Below, piece by piece: positions 24,303 through 33,682 of a stretch of 64,000 nt of DNA. The stretch spans positions 1 through 64,000 of the forward strand of contig CALXMT010000006.1 of NCBI GenBank assembly GCA_944389545.1, in the 5' to 3' direction. Every line of letters begins with the position of its first letter. Position 1 is the first letter of the stretch. The DNA comes from an uncultured Kiritimatiellota bacterium. GTDB taxonomy: Bacteria; Verrucomicrobiota; Kiritimatiellia; RFP12; DVOR01. The translations under genes were made by a program, and so were the position numbers. The notes beneath the pieces are model-generated. The model was given only the letters and a program-made list of their open reading frames with translations. It was not told the origin of the DNA and did not search any database.

Positions 24303-24480
24303 GTGCCCAGATGGAAGTTCGGAAGTTTGTTCTCTTTTTGCACGGTGCTCCATCCGTCGCCCCGCAGGGGCGTTCTGTTCTCCGTGGCCGTGGAAGGTTT
24401 GCGGCTTCGCCGTTGCACGCTCCGTTCTCTGTTCTCTGGGGCGGCGACGCCGCCCCTCCGCCCGCCTACATTAGGACACA
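24303..24480. repeat. Intergenic mosaic of dispersed repeats
   Basis: Carries 'cgtcgccccgcaggggcg', 'ccgtggccgtggaaggttt', 'cggcttcgccgttgcacgc' and the GGGGCGGCGACGCCGCCCC hairpin. No gene is seen between the tRNA terminator and 24569. Confidence 0.65.
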
Positions 24481-24568
24481 GGGGAGGATTTTTCTTTCGC
24501 GAGGGGAGTTTCTATGTTAAAATGGTTCCAATTCGCAAGCACGAGAATCAACCGAAAGGACCGCACAG

Positions 24569-25123
24569 ATGAAGAAAGAGACCCTGCTCCTCGGAGCCGC
24601 ATTCGCCGCCGGCGTCGCCGCCGCGGCCATCGACCAGAACGCCGCCGCCCAGGCTGCCCTCAAGCATGCCGGCGTCGCCGATCTCCCCGCCAACGCCCTC
24701 CTCGTGACCCCCGATTACGACGACGGCCGCGCGGTCTATGACGTCACCTTCCACAACGGCAAGGCCAAGTTCGACTACGAGATCGACGCCAACACCGGCG
24801 CCGTCCTCAAGGCCGAGCAGAAGCCCTTGCCCACCTTCACCGTGCCCGCCGCGCCCGTCGTCCCGGCCCAGCCTGTCGTGACCGTGCCCGCCGCGCCCGT
24901 CGGCAACATCTCCGAAGCGGAGGCCAAGGCCATCGCCCTTGCGCAGGCCGGTCTCGCCGAGGGCCAGATCAGCCGCTATCGTGCCAAGTTCGAGATTGAC
25001 GACGGCGTCCCGCAGTGGGAGCTCGAGTTCACCGCGAACAAGTACAAGTATGAGTACACCGTGAACGCCGCCACGCGCGCCATCATCGACTTCGAGCGTG
25101 AGCGCGACACCTGGTGGGACTGA
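24569..25123 (+). CDS. Exported protein with two PepSY domains
   Basis: 184 residues. Basic/hydrophobic signal peptide (MKKETLLLGAAFAAGVAAAA). Two PepSY-like domains: about 23-85 (AAAQAALKHAGV ... YDVTFHNGKAKFDYEIDANTGAVLKAE) and about 112-180 (EAEAKAIALAQAGL ... WELEFTANKYKYEYTVNAATRAIIDFE), joined by a Pro/Val/Ala linker containing the near repeat VPAAPV. PepSY domains occur in propeptides of proteases and in small secreted proteins, where they inhibit or bind peptidases. Here nothing else is attached and no protease gene is adjacent. The ATG at 24569 has only a weak ribosome binding site (GAAAGGA). Confidence 0.8.
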   Translation: MKKETLLLGAAFAAGVAAAAIDQNAAAQAALKHAGVADLPANALLVTPDYDDGRAVYDVTFHNGKAKFDYEIDANTGAVLKAEQKPLPTFTVPAAPVVPAQPVVTVPAAPVGNISEAEAKAIALAQAGLAEGQISRYRAKFEIDDGVPQWELEFTANKYKYEYTVNAATRAIIDFERERDTWWD

Positions 25124-25680
25124 GCGGGGCGGCGTTCGCCGCCCCGGAGAACGGAGAACAGAGCGTGCAGCGGCGAAGCCGCAAACCTTCCACGGCCACA
25201 GAGAACAGAGAGCGCGCGGCAAGCGCGCGACAAATGGGGCGGTGGGCGTAATGCCTGCCGCCCTATCAGTTACTATAAAGGGAACCGCAGATTTCGCAGA
25301 TTAGGGCAGATTTGGGGCCGGCTACCGCTGGCAGGACTGCCAGAATATTTTTCAATCACAAAGGACTCAAAGGATATTTGGAGGATTGGGGATTGGAAGG
25401 TGTGGGGCGCTGCCCCACACCCCGGCAGGGAGAAGTTCTCCCTGCACCCCCAGCACGTCTGCGACGTGCCATTAGGCAACGAGGTAGGACACATAGGACA
25501 CATAGGACGTATAGGACGTATAGGACGTATAGGACGAGTAGGACATATAGGACATATAGGACATATAGGACGGCGGCTTCGCCGCTTTGCTCACGGCTTC
25601 TCCGGTCGCGCGCTTGTCGCGCGTTCTGTTCTCTGTTCTCTGTTCTCTGGGGCGCGTCAGCGCCCCTTCTTATTCCTAAG
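25124..25680. repeat. Intergenic mosaic of dispersed repeats
   Basis: Starts with the hairpin GGGGCGGCGTTCGCCGCCCC right after the PepSY stop, then 'gtgcagcggcgaagccgc', 'tggggcgctgccccacacc', a palindrome (25452-25470), the 9-nt array at 25489-25572 and 'gttctctgttctctggggc'. An open frame crosses this block into rplM, but its translation is repeat-derived (runs of RTYRTYRT) and is not taken as coding. Confidence 0.75.
25489..25572. repeat. 9-bp minisatellite (TAGGACNNA)
   Basis: About nine to ten consecutive 9-mers (taggacaca, taggacgta, taggacata). Shorter versions lie near 403-440 (inverted), 18475-18505 (inverted), 29668-29702, 39238-39266 and 42757-42795, mostly 10-15 nt from the GGCACGTCTGCGACGTGCC palindrome. 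Confidence 0.85.
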
Positions 25681-25694
25681 CGGAAACTTCACGC

Positions 25695-25724
25695 TTGCAT
25701 TTCGGGTCTCATCTATGGTATCTT
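25695..25724 (+). promoter_or_regulatory. Promoter of rplM-rpsI
   Basis: TTGCAT (25695-25700), an 18-nt spacer and TATCTT (25719-25724). A leader of about 140 nt separates it from rplM, long enough for a ribosomal-protein regulatory structure, though I see no definite one. Confidence 0.75.
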
Positions 25725-25872
25725 ATTGGGACTTGCGTATGGGATTGGCGAGGCACGACCCGACTCCCTGTTGCTTCGCCCCGGCAGAACCCATGCGCGC
25801 GGGGTGCCCCGGACCGCCGGACCGTTGATGGTTGGCCGCGGGACGCCCGAACCAGAAAGACAGGGTATAGAC

Positions 25873-26307
25873 ATGACCAAGACGACTCTCCCTGAGTTGC
25901 CCAACAACGACAGCCGCAAGTGGTACATCATCGACGCGGCGGACAAGCCGCTCGGCCGCCTGGCCGTGCGCGTGGCGAACGCGCTCCGCGGCAAGGACCG
26001 CGCCGACTTCGCGCCCTCCGTGGACACGGGTGCCTTCGTGATCGTGATCAACGCGGCGAAGGTGGCGCTCACCGGCAAGAAGAACGAGCAGAAGCAGTAC
26101 GTGGACTTCACCGGCTGGCGCGGCGGCCAGACCAAGACGCCGGCCTCCGTGATCCGCGAGCGCAACCCCGAGCGCCTCATCACGCACGCGGTGTGGGGCA
26201 TGCTCCCGAAGAACAACACCGCCGACATCCGCATGACGCGCCTGAAAGTGTACGCCGGCGCCGAGCACCCCCACGCGGCCCAGAAGCCTGAGCCGTTGAG
26301 CATCTGA
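25873..26307 (+). CDS. rplM: 50S ribosomal protein L13
   Basis: 144 residues of uL13: KWYIIDAADKPLGRLAVRVANALRGKDRADF, VINAAKVALTGKKNEQK, YVDFTGWRGGQTKTPASVI, and the C-terminal RLKVYAGAEHPHAAQKPEPL. The ATG at 25873 agrees with the family; the N terminus has a 15-residue lead before KWY. L13 is an early 23S assembly protein. rpsI follows 22 nt later in the usual pairing. Confidence 0.95.
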   Translation: MTKTTLPELPNNDSRKWYIIDAADKPLGRLAVRVANALRGKDRADFAPSVDTGAFVIVINAAKVALTGKKNEQKQYVDFTGWRGGQTKTPASVIRERNPERLITHAVWGMLPKNNTADIRMTRLKVYAGAEHPHAAQKPEPLSI

Positions 26308-26329
26308 TTAGGCGAAAGGATTGCACACC

Positions 26330-26725
26330 ATGGCTGTCAACGAACTTTCCAAGGCCACCGGCCGCCGCAAAACCGCCGTCGCCCACGTCCGTCTCGTTTC
26401 CGGTACGGGCAAGTGGACCGTCAACGGCGTGGAGGTCGAGCGCTACATCCCCAGCGAGTCCCTTCGCGACTACATCAACCAGCCCTTCGTGATGACGGAG
26501 ACGGCCGGGAAGTACGACGTGCTCGTCTCGGCCAAGGGCGGCGGCATCGCCGGCCAGGCCGGCGCCATGCGCCACGCCCTCTCCCGCGCCCTCTGCGCCC
26601 TCGACGCGAATCTCCGCGAGGTGCTCAAGAAGGCCGGCTGCCTGACGCGTGATTCGCGCATGAAAGAGCGCAAGAAACCCGGTCAGCGTGGCGCCCGCGC
26701 CCGCTTCCAGTTCTCGAAGCGCTAA
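26330..26725 (+). CDS. rpsI: 30S ribosomal protein S9
   Basis: 131 residues of uS9: [68 protein letters not shown] with the basic tail that contacts P-site tRNA. GAAAGGA (26314-26320) is 9 nt from the ATG. Confidence 0.97.
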   Translation: MAVNELSKATGRRKTAVAHVRLVSGTGKWTVNGVEVERYIPSESLRDYINQPFVMTETAGKYDVLVSAKGGGIAGQAGAMRHALSRALCALDANLREVLKKAGCLTRDSRMKERKKPGQRGARARFQFSKR

Positions 26726-26732
26726 TTGGACC

Positions 26733-26758
26733 GCGCGCGGGCGGGTCCCGCGCCTTTT
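26733..26758 (+). terminator. Possible terminator after rpsI
   Basis: GC-rich stem GCGCGGG/CCCGCGC followed by only four T, so efficiency is uncertain. Confidence 0.5.
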
Positions 26759-26763
26759 CCGAA

Positions 26764-26799
26764 GGGGGCGGACGTCTTCTCGCGAGGACGTCGCCCCTC
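26764..26799 (+). promoter_or_regulatory. Strong hairpin in the 5' leader of the DEAD-box helicase gene
   Basis: The stem GGGGCGGACGTC/GACGTCGCCCC has a 10-nt loop; a second hairpin GGGCGGC/GCCGCC follows at about 26825-26840. Helicase messages of this family are often controlled through structured leaders, sometimes by the helicase itself; whether that applies here is inference. It could equally be an attenuator behind rpsI. Confidence 0.4.
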
Positions 26800-26877
26800 T
26801 TTCGCTTTCTTCCCGGGAGTCCCGGGCGGCATGGCCGCCTAAGCCTGGGCCGAACCCTTTTATAAGGAGGAAGCCAG

Positions 26878-29085
26878 ATGGGTCTTCTTTCCAAAATCAA
26901 ATCAGCCCTTGGCCTGGGCGGCCAGGCGCCGAAGGACGCACCCGCGCCCCGGCGCGACGCCCCCGCCGAAGGCCAGCGGCCCGGCGACGGACAGCCCGGC
27001 CGTAAGCGCCGCCGTCGCGGCGGGCGCAACCGCAATGGCCAGCCCCGCCCCGAGGGGCAGCAATCCCAAGACGCCGCGCGCGGTCCTGAGCCGCGTTCCC
27101 GTTCCGCCAAGCCCCGCACCGAGGGTGACCGCCCCGCGAGGGCCGAGGGCGCCAACGCCCCCGTCGAGAACCGTCCGCCCCGCGAAGGCCGCCCCGAGGG
27201 CCGTCGCGACCGTGGGCGCGGCGATCGCCGTGACCGTCGTGACAACCGCCGTGACCGTGGCCCGCGCGACCGCGGGGATCGCGGCGACCGCAACACGCCC
27301 GCCGGCCAGATGCGTCCGGGCGGCGCCTTCACCGAGGCGCAACTCAAGGAATACGCCGCCGCCCACGCGGCCTGGGACCCCGCGAGCTACGATGTGCCCC
27401 TGGCCGAAGGCAAGAAACGTTTCGTGGACTTTGGTCTGCCCGGCGAGATTCTTCACGCGGTGGCGGACTTGGGCTTCCAGTACTGCACGCCCATTCAGGC
27501 GCAGTCGCTGGAGTTCTCCCTCGCCGGCAAGAACGTGGCCGGCAAGGCGCAGACCGGCACCGGCAAGACGGCGGCCTTCTTGATCGCCGTGCTCACGCGT
27601 TACCTGCGCACCCCCGAGAAGCGCAACCTCAAGCCCGGCTGCCCGCGCGCCCTCATCCTCGCACCCACCCGCGAGCTGGTCATCCAAATCTGCAAGGACG
27701 CCGAGGCCCTCGGCAAGTACTGCGGCGACGTTCGCTCCCTGGCGATTTACGGCGGCATGGACCATGAGCGTCAGCGCCGCGAGCTCGAAGAGGCCCCCGT
27801 GGACCTGCTCGTGGCCACGCCCGGCCGCTTGAAGGACTACCTGCGTTCGCGCGTGGTGGACCTGCGCCAGGTGGACACCCTGGTGATCGACGAGGCCGAC
27901 CGCATGCTTGACATGGGCTTCATCCCCGACGTGCGCGCCATCGTCAACCGTCTGCCCGACCGCGACCACCGCTGCACGATGCTCTACTCCGCGACGCTCA
28001 ACGACACGGTGATGAACCTGGCCGCCATGTGGATGCGCGACCCCGTCCGCGTCGAGATCGAGAGCGACAAGCCCGCCACCGACACGGTCAAGCAGATCGT
28101 CTACATCGCGCGCTCCGAAGAGAAGTTCACCCTCCTCTACAACCACCTCGCGCGCAACCCCGAGGCCCGCACCCTCATCTTCTGCAACCGCAAGTTCACC
28201 ACCGAGCGCCTGGCCGAGAACCTCCGCCGCCGCGGCATCGACTGCGAGGTCCTCTCCGGTGACGTGAATCAGAGCAAGCGTCTGCGCATCCTCGAGGCCT
28301 TCCGTGCCGGCAAGATCCGCATTGTCGTCGCCACCGACGTCGCCGGGCGCGGCATCCATGTCGACGACATCGCCTATGTCGTGAACTACGACTTCCCCTA
28401 CGAGCCCGAGGACTACGTCCACCGCATCGGCCGCACCGGTCGCGCCGGCCACACCGGCACCGCCATCTCCTTCGCCGACGAGGACGAGAGCTTCATCATC
28501 CCCGACATCGAGCAGTACATCAACGAGCCCCTCAAGTGCTCCATGCCCGAGGAGTGGATGTTCACCGAGCCGCCCGCCCCCGCGCCCCGCGGTCGTCGCC
28601 GCGACCGCAAGGTCGAGGCCGACAAGCCCGAGGCCCCCGCGGCCGAAGGCGCCCCCGAGGACGCTCCGGTGCAGGATGCGCCTGTCGGTGAGGCTCCCGT
28701 GCCTGAGGCTTCCGTGACCGAGGCGGCCACCCCCGCCGAAGGCGGTGCCCCCGCGGTGACCGACACCCCCACCGTTGAGGCCAAGTCCGTCGAGGCGCCC
28801 ACCGCCGAGACTGATGCGTCTGCCGACGCGTCCGCCGAGGCCAAGCCCGAGGCCGACAAGCCCGAGCGGCCCCGTGAGCAGCGTCAGGACCGTGGTCCGC
28901 GCCGTCCTCGCGATAACAACCGTCGTGGCGGCAATCGCGGCAACCGTCCCGGTTGGGCCCGTACCCAGGCAGACGGTCCCCGCGATGGTTCCGAGAGCCA
29001 TCACGCCGCCCGCCCCGCCGCGCGTCCCATCTACGCCCCCGGCCGCCAAGGCCCCGTGGCCGATGAATGGTCCCCCGGCGAGTAA
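26878..29085 (+). CDS. DEAD-box ATP-dependent RNA helicase with long disordered tails
   Basis: 735 residues. The core (about 180-550) has the Q motif, motif I AQTGTGKT (224-231), Ia PTRELV, DEAD (338-341), SAT (371-373) and motif VI HRIGRTGRAG, close to RhlB/RhlE. The N-terminal 150 residues are Arg/Asp/Gly-rich (RRDRGRGDRRDRRDNR style) and the C-terminal 160 are Ala/Pro/Glu-rich ending in an Arg/Gly/Asn patch, both probably disordered RNA-binding or condensate-forming tails. It likely remodels rRNA or mRNA in ribosome assembly or decay, fitting the neighbouring ribosomal genes. AAGGAGG precedes the ATG; the leader has hairpins. Confidence 0.92.
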   Translation: MGLLSKIKSALGLGGQAPKDAPAPRRDAPAEGQRPGDGQPGRKRRRRGGRNRNGQPRPEGQQSQDAARGPEPRSRSAKPRTEGDRPARAEGANAPVENRPPREGRPEGRRDRGRGDRRDRRDNRRDRGPRDRGDRGDRNTPAGQMRPGGAFTEAQLKEYAAAHAAWDPASYDVPLAEGKKRFVDFGLPGEILHAVADLGFQYCTPIQAQSLEFSLAGKNVAGKAQTGTGKTAAFLIAVLTRYLRTPEKRNLKPGCPRALILAPTRELVIQICKDAEALGKYCGDVRSLAIYGGMDHERQRRELEEAPVDLLVATPGRLKDYLRSRVVDLRQVDTLVIDEADRMLDMGFIPDVRAIVNRLPDRDHRCTMLYSATLNDTVMNLAAMWMRDPVRVEIESDKPATDTVKQIVYIARSEEKFTLLYNHLARNPEARTLIFCNRKFTTERLAENLRRRGIDCEVLSGDVNQSKRLRILEAFRAGKIRIVVATDVAGRGIHVDDIAYVVNYDFPYEPEDYVHRIGRTGRAGHTGTAISFADEDESFIIPDIEQYINEPLKCSMPEEWMFTEPPAPAPRGRRRDRKVEADKPEAPAAEGAPEDAPVQDAPVGEAPVPEASVTEAATPAEGGAPAVTDTPTVEAKSVEAPTAETDASADASAEAKPEADKPERPREQRQDRGPRRPRDNNRRGGNRGNRPGWARTQADGPRDGSESHHAARPAARPIYAPGRQGPVADEWSPGE

Positions 29086-29107
29086 ATGACAAGGCGTTTT
29101 TGCCTAC

Positions 29108-29134
29108 AGCCCCGGCCCCGCCGGGGCTTTTTTT
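29108..29134 (+). terminator. Rho-independent terminator of the helicase gene
   Basis: Stem AGCCCCGGC-ccc-GCCGGGGCT followed by seven T. Confidence 0.92.
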
Positions 29135-29139
29135 GGCGG

Positions 29140-30170
29140 CAAGGCCGCCAAAAAGGAGAACAGAGCGTGCAGCGGCGAAGCCGCAAACCTTCCACGGCCA
29201 CGGAGAACGGAACGCCCCTGCGGGGCGACGGATGGGGCGTTGGGAGAGCGTGGGAGGTTTACCCTGCGGGGCTGACACGAAGGTACACGAAGGACCACAA
29301 AGGTTCACGCAGGACTGCCAGAATGGGAAACCGCCGATTACGCAGATTGGAGCCGATTAGGGGCCGGCTACCGCCGGCAGGACTCCAGAATATTTTTCAA
29401 TCACAAAGGACACGAAGGACACAAAGAGGATTTTGGCTGATTAGCTGATTGGATGTGTGGGGCGCTGCCCCACGCCCCGGCAGGGGAAGGGCGCTTTCGC
29501 GCCCTGGAGAACGGAGAACAGAGAACGGAGAACAGAACGCCCGACAAGCGGGCGACAGGCGAAATAGTTGTACAACGAGAAAGCCAAACTTCCAAGCATC
29601 CAAGCTTCCAAACTTCCACTTTCCCCTGCACCCCCGGCACGTCTGCGACGTGCCAATAGACTGCGCGGTAGGACATATAGGACGTATAGGACGAATAGGA
29701 CGGAGCTGCGCCGGAGGACTCCCCAAAACTAAAGCATGGCGTGCGAAGCCCGCCATGCCCCTTCAGGCCCCCGGGCCGGATGTGCGCCTTGTGCGCACGC
29801 ACGGCCCGTTCCCTGCGTCGTGCTCTTTGTGTCCTTTGTGGTTTCTAAAGACACACTGGCAGTCCTGCGTGCGCTAGCACGCCGCCCGTCTCTGTGACCC
29901 TCTGTATCCTCTGTGCCACTCTGTGTTCTTCCGCAATCTGCGGTAGCCGTGGAAGGTTTGGTGCTTCGCACCTGCACGCCCCACACTGGCAGTCTTCGTG
30001 GTTCTTCGTGAACCTTCGTGTCAGCCCCGCAGGGTAAACCTTCCACACTCTCCCAGCGGCTTCGCCGGTCGCGCGCTTGCGCGCGTTCCGTGGCCGTGGA
30101 AGGTTTGGCGCTTCGCGCCTGCACGCTCTGTTCTCCGTTCTCCGGGCGGCTGGCATCGGCCGCCCAAAAA
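29140..30170. repeat. Intergenic mosaic of dispersed repeats
   Basis: One of the richest blocks: 'gtgcagcggcgaagccgc', 'ccctgcggggctgacacga' with 'ggtacacgaaggacc' (29260-29310), 'ggggcgctgccccacgcc', the palindrome (29636-29654), the 9-nt array (29668-29702), a block with 'aagcatggcgtgcgaagcc' (29735-29815) that recurs inverted at 290-385 and direct at 39285-39375, and 'cttcgtggttcttcgtgaa' (29995-30015). No gene is supported. Confidence 0.8.
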
Positions 30171-30174
30171 GGGC

Positions 30175-30203
30175 TTGACGTTGGGGCATGATTGCGCTAT
30201 GCT
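30175..30203 (+). promoter_or_regulatory. Promoter of the TPR/ExbBD cluster
   Basis: TTGACG (30175-30180), 17-nt spacer, TATGCT (30198-30203), directly after a repeat block; the GTG/ATG-free leader runs to the ribosome binding site AAAGGA at 30253-30258. Confidence 0.8.
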
Positions 30204-30263
30204 TTAGGCACAGTGTTGAAATGCCCGCGGGATGAAGACGGGTGTGAGACCGAAAGGAACGCT

Positions 30264-33200
30264 ATGAGCTTTGACCGAGAGAGCCGGATGTGGGCGCCGT
30301 TGTGGCTGATGTGCGCGGCGGTGTTGCTGTTCCCGGCGACGACGTTGGCAGAGGCGGCCCCAGGCTCCCTGGAGGCTGAGATTGAGTATATCGATGCCCT
30401 GTCGAACAATGGCTATGCCGACTTCACCGCGGCGGTGATCGAGGCCGCGAAGAAGAAGTGGCCCACTGCCGGCGGCGTTCTCGAGGCGGCGCAGATTCGC
30501 GCCCAGCTGAGCGGCGGCCAACAGGAAGAGGTCGCCAAGCAAATCGCCAAACGTCCCGACCAGAATTCGCTGGACACTTGGCTGATGAAGCTCGAGCTCG
30601 CCCGCAGCTACTACGCCTACTCCAAGTTCAAAGAGGCGGATGATATTTACTCGGCCTTCTTCAAGCGTTTCACCAAGGTGCCCGACAGCGCCAAGCGTTC
30701 CTACGTCAATGCCGCGCTGATTTACATCCAGATGCTGGGCAAGCTGGACCGCGCCAAAGACTGCCTGCCCTACTACAAGCTGGCGATGGAGCAGTCCCCC
30801 GACGAGGAGACCCAGTATTTCATCCGCGCCGACTACCTCAAGGCCCTCTTGGCGCAGGCCGAACTCGCCCAAGGCGGCGCGCGTGAGCCCCTCCTCAAGG
30901 ATGCCGAGAAGCTCGCCAACGCGATGGTCTGGCGCCAGGATGCCTACTTCGGCGACGCCATCAACGGCCTGGCCCACATCAAGATGCTCCGCGGCGACGT
31001 CAACGGCGCCCAGGAGATGATTAAGGACTATCTCAAAACCCTCATGGCCATCCATGAGGAGTACAAGAAGACCGACCCCGACGGCTCCAAGGGCGTCCTG
31101 CGCATGAGCCCCCTGCCGCAGTGCCGCTACCTCATCGGCTCCATGCTCTACAAAGAGGCCCAGGCCGAGATCGCCAAGCCCAAACCCGACGAGGAGCGCA
31201 TCAAGAACCTCCTCCTCGGCGAGCGCAATCCCAAGACCAAGAAGCGCAACGGCCAGGGCGCCCTCAACCACTTGGTCAACGTCTACACCAACTATCCCGA
31301 GAGCCAGTCCGCCGCGGCCGCCGGCGAGGCGATGAACGCCATCGTCAAGATCATCAAGGACCGCTACGACACCGTCGTCAAGTTCTCCACCACGCCCGAG
31401 CAGGACGCCAAGGTGCGCCAGGCGCAGTATGTCGAAGCCGACGTGAAGTTCGACTCCGGCGACTGGAAGGGCGCCGCCGAGGCCTACAGCCGCGTTATCT
31501 CCCGCTACGGCTTCAATATGGAGGCCCTCCCCCGCATGCGCAAGATGGTGGAGTGCTTTGTCCGTGGCGGCACCCAGGGCACCGCCCTGACGCCCGACGC
31601 CGAGATGAACGCCCGCACCGTGGCCCTCGCCATGGCCGAAGGCTTCTCCGGCGTGCCCGACCAGCGCCTCCGCGACGCCGCCGGCAACGAGGTCAGCCGT
31701 CTGGCCGACTTCTTCGGCGAGGTCGGCCTCAAGCAGCTCCAGCGCGAGCTCAACGGCGCCTTCTTCCGCTACTATCCCACGCACCCCGACGCCGCGCGCC
31801 GCCAGCTCGACAACGCCAACGTCTTGGCGAAGAGCGAGAGCTCCGCCGATGTGGACCAGGCCATTCGCATCCTCACCGAAATCAAGGACAAGTCCACCGA
31901 TCCCTCGCAGTTCGACTTCCGCACCTCCGCCCTCGTCACCCTTGTCGAGATTTACCGCGTCGGCGGTCCCCGTGCCGACGTCGTTCAGGAACTCAAGTTG
32001 GCCAACGAGTTGGCCGAGCACATGACGCAGGTCGCGAAGCCCGGCGTCAACGGCGCCTACGCGCAGATCTTCTTGGCCAACGCCTATCAGCACCTCGGCG
32101 ATGCCGCCCGCAAGGAGAATAACGTCAAGGGCGCCCTCACCGCCTACTCGCGCGCCGTGAAGATCTATAGCACCCTCATCAAGGAGCTCGACGCGGCCGA
32201 CAGCAAGTATGTCACCACCGCCGAGGAGCGTCGCGAGAAGGCCCCCAACCAGATCGCCACCTCTTTGGTGCAGCAGGGCCTCTGCCTCCAGCGCATCAGC
32301 GCCCTCCAGGCCGACCTCGGCGACGCCGCCAAGGCCAAGGCCTTCTCCACCGCCGCCATCGCTTGCTACGACGACATCCTCAAGCGCAACGCGAAGGATG
32401 CCTTCGCGCCCCACGCGCTCTTGCAGAAGGGCGTCATCGCCACCGCCAACGATGACGTTGACGGTGCCCGCCGCGCCTTCGACCAGCTTCGCAAGGACTT
32501 CCCCGAGTCCACCGAGGCCAAGAACTCCACCCCGATGTTGGCCGCCGCGTTGGCCTCTTCCGGCCGCACCCGCCAGGCCGCCGAGACCTACGCCGAGATG
32601 TTCAAGGACGCCTCGAAGTACACGCCCGGCCAGTTTATGTCCGCGGCGCGCACCCTCAGCGAGGCCGGCCAGTATGACCTCGTTGTCCAAGCGTGCGACA
32701 TCGTTCTCAAGAGCGACGCCAAGAGCTACCTCACTGCGGCCATGCTCCTGCGCACCGGCGCCCTCTGCAACGCCGCGAAGCAGTCCGGCACCGCCGCCGA
32801 GAAGGCCGCCGACTACGCCACGAAGGCCTACCTCCAGTACGAGGCCATCATGGAGCAGTATGGCCGCACCACCGTCGCCATCGCGGCTGAGAAACTGCTC
32901 GTGACCGATGTCGCGCCCACCGTCATCGTGCTCCTCCCCAAGAGCACCGCCCTCTGCGAGGCCGTCATTTTCAAGGGCACCGCCAAGGACGATCGTCCCG
33001 CCGATGCTCAGGCCGCCCGCAACGCCCTCATCGCCGAGGTCAAGGAGGCCGTCAAGTTCGTCACCGTCCAAGAGAAGGACTACGTCACCACCGCGCGCCT
33101 CAACCTCGCCATCGCCCAGGTCGCCGAGCAGGGCTATGTCGCCGCCCGCGACAACGGCGCCGACGACGAGGCCAAGCGCAACGCCATCGGCTCCGCCCTC

Positions 33201-33635
33201 AACGCCTACACCGTCGCCCTGACGCCCGGCGCGAACCCGACCTTCCAGCAGACGGTCGCGCCCTTCCTCTCCGCCGACGGAAAGCTCAATGTGGAGGCCA
33301 TCAACAAGGCGGACAACCTTGACCCCAACGTCAAGGCCTTCCTCCTCAACATCGCCGGCGCCATCAAGCGCTCCCAGGATGCCGGGAACGAGGTGGCCCT
33401 CGTCGTCGCGGCGGCCTCGCTCGACCCCGCCCTCACGGACTTCGTCCAGGCCGCCTATGTCGGCTACGTCCGCCTGGCCACCGAGCGCGCGCAGCTTGGC
33501 ATCGACGAGGCCGACAAGAAGGCCTTCTACGGCGACGTCGTCGCCATCGGCAAGACCTACCTCACGCTCTTCCCCAATGGCAAGGACGCGCGTTTCGTCG
33601 ACACGCAGGTCAAGGTCGCCGAGCAGAACGATTGA
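30264..33635 (+). CDS. Large periplasmic tetratricopeptide-repeat protein
   Basis: 1123 residues from the ATG at 30264 (AAAGGA 6 nt upstream), with a signal peptide (about 1-29, ending TTLAEAAP). The chain is helical throughout and contains many TPR-like units, for example SYYAYSKFKEADDIYSAFFKRF, QYVEADVKFDSGDWKGAAEAYSRVI, and ACYDDILKRNAKDAFAPHALLQKGVIATANDDVDGARRAF. It resembles YbgF/BamD-type scaffolds enlarged severalfold. It opens a cluster with a second TPR protein, ExbB, two ExbD proteins and a TonB-like protein, so a role as a periplasmic scaffold for proton-motive-force-driven envelope work is likely; the exact partner is unknown. Confidence 0.75.
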   Translation: MSFDRESRMWAPLWLMCAAVLLFPATTLAEAAPGSLEAEIEYIDALSNNGYADFTAAVIEAAKKKWPTAGGVLEAAQIRAQLSGGQQEEVAKQIAKRPDQNSLDTWLMKLELARSYYAYSKFKEADDIYSAFFKRFTKVPDSAKRSYVNAALIYIQMLGKLDRAKDCLPYYKLAMEQSPDEETQYFIRADYLKALLAQAELAQGGAREPLLKDAEKLANAMVWRQDAYFGDAINGLAHIKMLRGDVNGAQEMIKDYLKTLMAIHEEYKKTDPDGSKGVLRMSPLPQCRYLIGSMLYKEAQAEIAKPKPDEERIKNLLLGERNPKTKKRNGQGALNHLVNVYTNYPESQSAAAAGEAMNAIVKIIKDRYDTVVKFSTTPEQDAKVRQAQYVEADVKFDSGDWKGAAEAYSRVISRYGFNMEALPRMRKMVECFVRGGTQGTALTPDAEMNARTVALAMAEGFSGVPDQRLRDAAGNEVSRLADFFGEVGLKQLQRELNGAFFRYYPTHPDAARRQLDNANVLAKSESSADVDQAIRILTEIKDKSTDPSQFDFRTSALVTLVEIYRVGGPRADVVQELKLANELAEHMTQVAKPGVNGAYAQIFLANAYQHLGDAARKENNVKGALTAYSRAVKIYSTLIKELDAADSKYVTTAEERREKAPNQIATSLVQQGLCLQRISALQADLGDAAKAKAFSTAAIACYDDILKRNAKDAFAPHALLQKGVIATANDDVDGARRAFDQLRKDFPESTEAKNSTPMLAAALASSGRTRQAAETYAEMFKDASKYTPGQFMSAARTLSEAGQYDLVVQACDIVLKSDAKSYLTAAMLLRTGALCNAAKQSGTAAEKAADYATKAYLQYEAIMEQYGRTTVAIAAEKLLVTDVAPTVIVLLPKSTALCEAVIFKGTAKDDRPADAQAARNALIAEVKEAVKFVTVQEKDYVTTARLNLAIAQVAEQGYVAARDNGADDEAKRNAIGSALNAYTVALTPGANPTFQQTVAPFLSADGKLNVEAINKADNLDPNVKAFLLNIAGAIKRSQDAGNEVALVVAAASLDPALTDFVQAAYVGYVRLATERAQLGIDEADKKAFYGDVVAIGKTYLTLFPNGKDARFVDTQVKVAEQND

Positions 33636-33639
33636 GGTC

Positions 33640-33668
33640 TTACACAACGCTTACGGATTTGATACACT
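33640..33668 (+). promoter_or_regulatory. Possible internal promoter before the second TPR gene
   Basis: TTACAC (33640-33645), 17-nt spacer, TACACT (33663-33668). The 47-nt gap also allows read-through from the upstream gene. Confidence 0.5.
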
Positions 33669-33682
33669 AAGGAATAGATGCC

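Noticed and set aside
25312-25872. N-terminal extension of ribosomal protein L13
   Set aside because: The open frame crosses repeat modules and a 9-bp satellite and passes over the promoter at 25695-25724; the family start is at 25873.
26902-29049. A 715-residue minus-strand frame opposite the DEAD-box gene
   Set aside because: All helicase motifs are on the plus strand; the minus product has no family features.
30204-33647. A 1147-residue minus-strand frame opposite the large TPR gene
   Set aside because: The plus strand has promoter, ribosome binding site, signal peptide and TPR pattern; the minus translation is a Gly/Leu/Val/Glu-rich shadow.
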